Source of the DNA: an uncultured Bdellovibrio sp.
GTDB lineage: Bacteria; Bdellovibrionota; Bdellovibrionia; Bdellovibrionales; Bdellovibrionaceae
Assembly (NCBI GenBank): GCA_937871355.1
Contig: CALMPX010000386.1
Coordinates: forward strand, 1 to 8,455
Direction: 5' to 3'
Length of the DNA stretch: 8,455 nucleotides
Shown here: positions 6,079-8,455 of the stretch, one piece after another
How the letters are laid out: every line of letters starts with the position of its first letter
Numbering within the stretch: the first letter of the stretch is position 1
The notes under the pieces: generated by a model
What the model saw: the letters and a program-made list of their open reading frames with translations, nothing else
The model's database searches: none
Told to the model about the DNA's origin: nothing
Position numbers and translations under genes: made by a program

Positions 6079-6079
6079 T
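6051..6079 (+). promoter_or_regulatory. Candidate promoter for the truncated haemoglobin gene
   Basis: TACAAT (6074-6079) matches the -10 consensus at 5 of 6 positions and lies exactly six bases before the ATG at 6086; TATACC (6051-6056) at 17-base spacing is a weak -35. There is no ribosome site between box and ATG, so the mRNA would be leaderless. Confidence 0.35.
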
Positions 6080-6085
6080 TTATCC

Positions 6086-6484
6086 ATGAAAAATCATAAC
6101 ATATACGATCTTCTTGGTGGCGAACCAATGATTCAAAAAATAGCCTACACTTTTTACGACGTGATGAGCGTCCTTCCTGAAGCCAAAGAATTATTAGCCA
6201 TGCATCCGTCTGATTTGACGAATTCGAAAGAAAAATTATTTATGTTTTTATCTGGTTGGCTCGGCGGACCTCAATTGTTTGAAAAAAATTTTGGACATCC
6301 CCGCTTACGCGCGCGCCATATGACTTTCCAGATTGATAAGTCAGCTCGCGACCAGTGGATGTTGTGTATGACAATGGCGTTTGAGCAACTACAAATTCAA
6401 GAACCACTACGCAGCGAACTGCTTCATTCCTTATTAAAATTAGCTGATCACATGAGAAACCAACCAGAAACTGTTGATAACTAA
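6086..6484 (+). CDS. Group II truncated haemoglobin
   Basis: This is a small haem protein of the 2-on-2 globin fold, cytoplasmic, of the kind that binds O2 or NO and is linked to nitrosative and oxidative stress defence. The 132-aa chain shows the family marks in order: 'YDLLGGEPMIQKIAYTFYDVM' (7-27) with Phe-Tyr at B9-B10, 'MHPSDLTNSKEKLFMFLSGWLGGPQLF' (39-65) with the GGP of group II, and 'GHPRLRARHMTFQI' (70-83) containing the proximal haem ligand H78 (F8). 'ARDQWMLCMTMAF' follows with W91 at G8, the Trp conserved in groups II and III. Length and motif spacing are normal and nothing is missing. No Shine-Dalgarno sequence precedes the ATG. It is transcribed away from the envelope operon and is followed by a long structured non-coding region. 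The physiological ligand is not determinable from sequence. Confidence 0.94.
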   Translation: MKNHNIYDLLGGEPMIQKIAYTFYDVMSVLPEAKELLAMHPSDLTNSKEKLFMFLSGWLGGPQLFEKNFGHPRLRARHMTFQIDKSARDQWMLCMTMAFEQLQIQEPLRSELLHSLLKLADHMRNQPETVDN

Positions 6485-6530
6485 CTTTCAAACAAAGTTT
6501 TCAACACTATTTTAATTAAAAATAATTTAA

Positions 6531-6562
6531 AATGAAAAAAATCTCACTAGATCTAGTGAGAT
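6531..6562 (-). terminator. Palindromic hairpin with U tract (leftward terminator)
   Basis: ATCTCACTAGA at 6541-6551 is followed without a gap by its exact complement, giving a 22-bp perfect palindrome; as RNA, a 9-bp stem with a GATC loop. Read leftward the stem is followed by TTTTTTCATTTT, as in an intrinsic terminator; read rightward by AAATAAAA, which is not. It would catch transcripts reading through from the DUF2799 gene. A perfect palindrome of this size could also be a protein-binding site. Confidence 0.55.
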
Positions 6563-6585
6563 AAATAAAAATAATTTAAAAAATA

Positions 6586-6614
6586 AGTTATCAACATTGT
6601 TTATGTTGGTAACT
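6586..6614 (+). repeat. 12-bp hairpin with DnaA-box-like arms
   Basis: AGTTATCAACAT (6586-6597) pairs with ATGTTGGTAACT (6603-6614) around the loop TGTTT. The single non-Watson-Crick pair is U-G in rightward RNA but C-A in leftward RNA, which favours a rightward transcript. No U tract follows, so it is not a standard terminator. Its arms contain TTATCAACA and TTACCAACA (opposite strand). Confidence 0.5.
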
Positions 6615-6677
6615 CTGATGCAAAAATGAAAAATAAAAATAGTTTGAGAAAAAATAAAAATTAAATCAGGATTGAAT

Positions 6678-6830
6678 CACGACATAACAATCGTGCCCTT
6701 CCCTAAGGACGTTTAAATATAAATGAGGGAGTGACCTTTTAAGAATTCAAAGACAACTTTGAAATCGCCTTGGAAGAACACCTTGAAAAGCCCCACAGAT
6801 TTGATTCTGGGGTCATTCCCAAATTTTTTC
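6678..6830 (+). ncRNA. Candidate structured small RNA with U-tract end
   Basis: Four helices follow each other with single-base gaps: CACGA/TCGTG (6678-6695), CCTT/AAGG (6697-6708), CGTTTA/TAAATG (6710-6725) and the closing helix GGGAGTGA (6727-6734) with TCATTCCC (6813-6820). The last encloses two more hairpins, TTCAAAG/CTTTGAA (6746-6763) and CCCCA/TGGGG (6791-6812), which stacks directly on it. AAATTTTTT follows, as at an intrinsic end. Two helices contain a pair that is G-U in rightward RNA but A-C in leftward RNA, arguing for the plus strand. The inner part carries three CYTTGRAA copies (6757, 6768, 6781). No clear promoter was found; the 5' end may lie upstream or the RNA may be processed from the globin transcript. 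It matches no RNA family I recognise. Confidence 0.4.
6786..6812 (-). terminator. Weak leftward terminator after the DUF2799 gene
   Basis: Read leftward, CCCCA (6812-6808) pairs with TGGGG (6795-6791), followed by CTTTTC, 24 bases after the stop of the lipoprotein gene. The stem is short and the T tract only four bases, so it may be partial, with the palindrome at 6541-6562 as backup. The same bases are the inner hairpin of the rightward RNA candidate. Confidence 0.35.
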
Positions 6831-6835
6831 TAAGT

Positions 6836-7621
6836 TTATTTTAAAACTAATAATTCTTGTTCAGCGACTTTGATCTCTTCAGAGAGCTTCTGCTTTTGTA
6901 TACGCGACTGATACATTTCGCGACGAATACGATCTAACTGTTCAATCACCAGGCTACGCTGGCTGCTGATAACACTATCGACTTCACAGATGGTCACAAT
7001 CATTTTTTTCTTGGTCTCTTCATTGTAGATTTCGCGATTTCCGCAGTGCTGACCTGAAGGAATTTGATTATACTGGATATTGGCGGTGGTTTCACGACGA
7101 ATGAGTTCGATGTAGTTTGATTCCATTTGAAGAATTTCACTTTTCTTCGTCTGAATTAATAAAGCTAAATACTGCGTGCGCCCGGGACGGTAACCATTCA
7201 TAAAAGATACTTCACTGGTCATCGGACATACTTTTAAATACACAGCTCCTGATTTTCCATAAACTAAACCATTTGATTCTGTGCAAAAAATTTTCAAACC
7301 CTCATCGTATTTTAGTTTCATCTGAGATTTTGAAAGCGAATCACAAAAATTAAAATAAACGGGCTGGCCTTCTTTGCCCCGACGATACATTTCATCGTAA
7401 GTACACATTTTTTCACGACCGAGTTTAAACCCTAAATCGAGCTGCTGTGAATTGGTGCGATCCACCCCTTTACAGTCTTTAACAAAACCATCTTCTTCGA
7501 GGTATTTCCCGGAGTAAGCCACGCTTTGAGAATAATTAAACCAATTGGTTTTCTCGCAGCGTTCTTTTAACATATAATTAGCACAACCGGAAAATAAAAA
7601 AAGCAGTATGATGTATTTCAT
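6836..7621 (-). CDS. DUF2799-like lipoprotein with C-terminal coiled coil
   Basis: This is a 261-aa lipoprotein with an extremely short signal sequence, MKYIILLFLFSG before the lipidated C13, so the start at 7621 is fixed. Residues 62-94 and 104-133 are two related units: a Gly-rich helix, then C-T, an 'x-x-G-K-x-G-x-x-Y' turn and a Cys ('REKMCTYDEMYRRGKEGQPVYFNFC' and 'LKIFCTESNGLVYGKSGAVYLKVCP'). The second is the typical signature of DUF2799, whose members are lipoproteins of unknown function. Six cysteines (22, 50, 73, 93, 113, 132) suggest disulfides in the periplasm. Residues 155-180 and 218-260 are heptad-like, rich in Glu, Lys, Gln and Leu, and probably form a coiled coil, an addition to the usual family layout. 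No ribosome site precedes the ATG, which lies inside a terminator-like hairpin. Another envelope gene precedes it by 37 bases. Confidence 0.82.
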   Translation of the reverse strand: MKYIILLFLFSGCANYMLKERCEKTNWFNYSQSVAYSGKYLEEDGFVKDCKGVDRTNSQQLDLGFKLGREKMCTYDEMYRRGKEGQPVYFNFCDSLSKSQMKLKYDEGLKIFCTESNGLVYGKSGAVYLKVCPMTSEVSFMNGYRPGRTQYLALLIQTKKSEILQMESNYIELIRRETTANIQYNQIPSGQHCGNREIYNEETKKKMIVTICEVDSVISSQRSLVIEQLDRIRREMYQSRIQKQKLSEEIKVAEQELLVLK

Positions 7622-7627
7622 ACTGCT
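7596..7627 (-). terminator. Intrinsic terminator overlapping the start of the DUF2799 gene
   Basis: Read leftward, AGCAGTATGA (7627-7618) pairs perfectly with TCATACTGCT (7611-7602) around the loop AATACA, followed by TTTTTTATTTT. It lies 31 bases after the stop of the upstream gene, a normal terminator distance. The ATG at 7621 is inside the 5' arm and the U tract encodes the hydrophobic core of the signal peptide. Confidence 0.7.
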
Positions 7628-7628
7628 G

Positions 7629-7657
7629 ATTTAAACGAAATTTTAAAGAAAAGTAAA
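7629..7657 (-). promoter_or_regulatory. Candidate promoter of the DUF2799 lipoprotein gene
   Basis: On the minus strand TTTACT (7657-7652) and TTAAAT (7634-7629) are 17 bases apart, each matching 4 of 6 consensus bases. The predicted start is 7621-7622, at the ATG. An RNA starting there would lack most of the 5' arm of the terminator hairpin. Confidence 0.4.
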
Positions 7658-7658
7658 A

Positions 7659-8455
7659 CTATTTGAGGCGATAACTTAAAGGCATATTCGTGCCTTCGTC
7701 GCGTAAAACTTTAACGACTTCACGTTTGCTAAATGGTCCGTCGATGTTTAAACCGTAACATTGGATAACTAAACCCTCTGCCGTTTCTAAAACCATCATT
7801 TTAGCTTCAAAACCACGACTGTCTTTAACTAAAGCTTGGCTCGATCCCGAGTAATCGATCGGTTGTCCTGAACGGTTTTCCACGCGACAACCTTGAATTT
7901 CATTGATATAATCACGTTCAAATACTTTTGTTGCAAAACCTGATACATCTAAATAAAGATCCGCGTTTTTAAAATTCAGAGTTGTTTTATTTTGAACAAA
8001 CTCATAAAAATAAGTCCGCGCTTTTTCACAACGCTGTCTTAAACTGGCCCCGGTATACTGACGTAGAGCTTTAGAACCGTCGGCTTTCGTAACCGTACGC
8101 TGACACGGATTTTGATCATGATAAGCAATCAAAGTTTCACAAGACTTTGCTCCCAATGACGCATTAGCAATCGCATCACTGTCATATTTCCAGCTGGAAG
8201 ATTCACCTTGTTTAGAAATTTGTGTCGTGGCTAAATCCACCGAAGACATCGAACTTGATAAATTCGAAAACTCGTCGGCCGAACACTGACGTAATGATTC
8301 TCCAGTTACCGGAGGCTGAACCGGCGGAGTCGTTGGGTTCACCACAACCGGGCCGCCTGGATTTGGATCCACAGGAACCACAACCACCGGTGGATTTTCT
8401 GTCGGCGGGCTGTCTTTAGCCGGACGAGCATTATACGTCGTTAAATATTTATCAG
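7659..8455 (-). CDS. Secreted or surface protein with Pro/Val-rich linker, partial (5' end outside)
   Basis: The frame is open to the right edge, so the visible 265 residues or so are the C-terminal part; GTG codons near 8387 lie inside a repeat-like linker and should not be taken as starts. The visible chain begins DKYLTTYNARPAKDSPPTE, followed by about 35 residues of Pro, Val, Asn and Thr ('PPVVVVPVDPNPGGPVVV'), a flexible extracytoplasmic spacer. The C-terminal 205 residues form one domain with at least six cysteines ('LRQCSADEF', 'KSCETLIAYHDQNPCQRTV', 'RQRCEKARTYFYEFV', 'QGCRVENRSGQ', 'IQCYGLNIDGPF'), consistent with a disulfide-stabilised periplasmic or surface fold. I recognise no family or catalytic motif. 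Transcripts probably end at the hairpin 31 bases after its stop. Confidence 0.75.
   Translation of the reverse strand, partial: DKYLTTYNARPAKDSPPTENPPVVVVPVDPNPGGPVVVNPTTPPVQPPVTGESLRQCSADEFSNLSSSMSSVDLATTQISKQGESSSWKYDSDAIANASLGAKSCETLIAYHDQNPCQRTVTKADGSKALRQYTGASLRQRCEKARTYFYEFVQNKTTLNFKNADLYLDVSGFATKVFERDYINEIQGCRVENRSGQPIDYSGSSQALVKDSRGFEAKMMVLETAEGLVIQCYGLNIDGPFSKREVVKVLRDEGTNMPLSYRLK

Larger units (their letters stand above)
6485..6835. other. Long AT-rich non-coding region with many secondary structures
   Basis: No reading frame with protein-like sequence is seen on either strand in these 351 bases. From left to right it holds a 6-bp hairpin AACTTT/AAAGTT (6483-6499) just after the globin stop, then a 22-bp palindrome (6541-6562) between two copies of AAAAATAATTTAAAA (6518-6532 and 6567-6581). 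Next come a 12-bp hairpin (6586-6614) and a compact series of helices ending in a U tract (6678-6830). Four 9-mers one or two bases from TTATCCACA lie at 6472, 6498, 6588 and 6604. Confidence 0.6.

Noticed and set aside
6240..6491. 83-aa frame on the minus strand across the globin gene
   Set aside because: It is antisense to a clear globin with all haem residues; no ribosome site and no recognisable motif.
6678..6830. Known RNAs (6S, SRP RNA, tmRNA, CsrB-type, c-di-GMP riboswitch)
   Set aside because: None of their conserved cores is visible; a few GGA triplets are present but not in the repeated hairpin loops of CsrA sponges.
8385..8387. GTG at 8387 as start of the right-edge gene
   Set aside because: The frame continues open to the window edge with sensible sequence, and the GTG is one of several Val codons in the linker.
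8222..8419. 65-aa plus-strand frame at the right end
   Set aside because: It is the reverse reading of the Pro/Val linker codons; Pro/Gln-rich sequence arises from the complement of the GTT/CCG repeats.

Overview
This is an AT-rich bacterial window made mostly of envelope genes: short signal peptides, lipoprotein lipoboxes, outer-membrane beta-barrels ending in an aromatic residue, and a Pro/Val-rich linker protein. Together with an RNase P RNA of ordinary bacterial type, this points to a Gram-negative. The style (many unique secreted proteins, low GC) resembles predatory Bdellovibrionota, but that placement is inference because no diagnostic lineage marker lies in the window.

Left part (1-1449): the 5' third of the RNase P RNA gene (rnpB) runs leftward off the window edge. 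Divergent to it is a two-gene rightward unit, a secreted fibronectin III-like protein followed after 13 bases by an NfsB-like FMN nitroreductase.

Centre (1451-6079): a leftward series. In transcription order it holds a possible 53-aa membrane microprotein (5838-5999), a TPR (TatT-like) periplasmic protein split by a frameshift (5815-5109), an outer-membrane beta-barrel whose only sensible start codon is AUU (5127-3880), an unknown lipoprotein (3872-3138), a lipoprotein with an HExxH zinc-peptidase signature (3041-2319) and a second small beta-barrel (2227-1451). The TPR, barrel and lipoprotein genes overlap or nearly touch, so they probably form one operon for an outer-membrane task. A promoter at 6049-6078 can drive them and is interleaved with that of the divergent gene.

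Right part (6086-8455): a group II truncated haemoglobin gene runs rightward. It is followed by a 351-base non-coding stretch (6485-6835) that is unusually rich in structure: a 22-bp palindrome between direct repeats, a 12-bp hairpin, four DnaA-box-like 9-mers, and a run of tightly packed helices ending in a U tract that looks like a rightward structured RNA. Beyond it lie two leftward genes, a DUF2799-like lipoprotein and the C-terminal part of a secreted Pro/Val-linker protein. A perfect terminator hairpin between them covers the start codon and signal-peptide codons of the lipoprotein gene.

Four genes (starts at 2227, 3041, 6086 and 7621) lack a clear Shine-Dalgarno sequence and have a -10-like hexamer 6 to 7 bases before the ATG, which suggests leaderless transcripts. 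The other genes have ordinary ribosome binding sites. No IS element, phage gene, tRNA or CRISPR array was seen.
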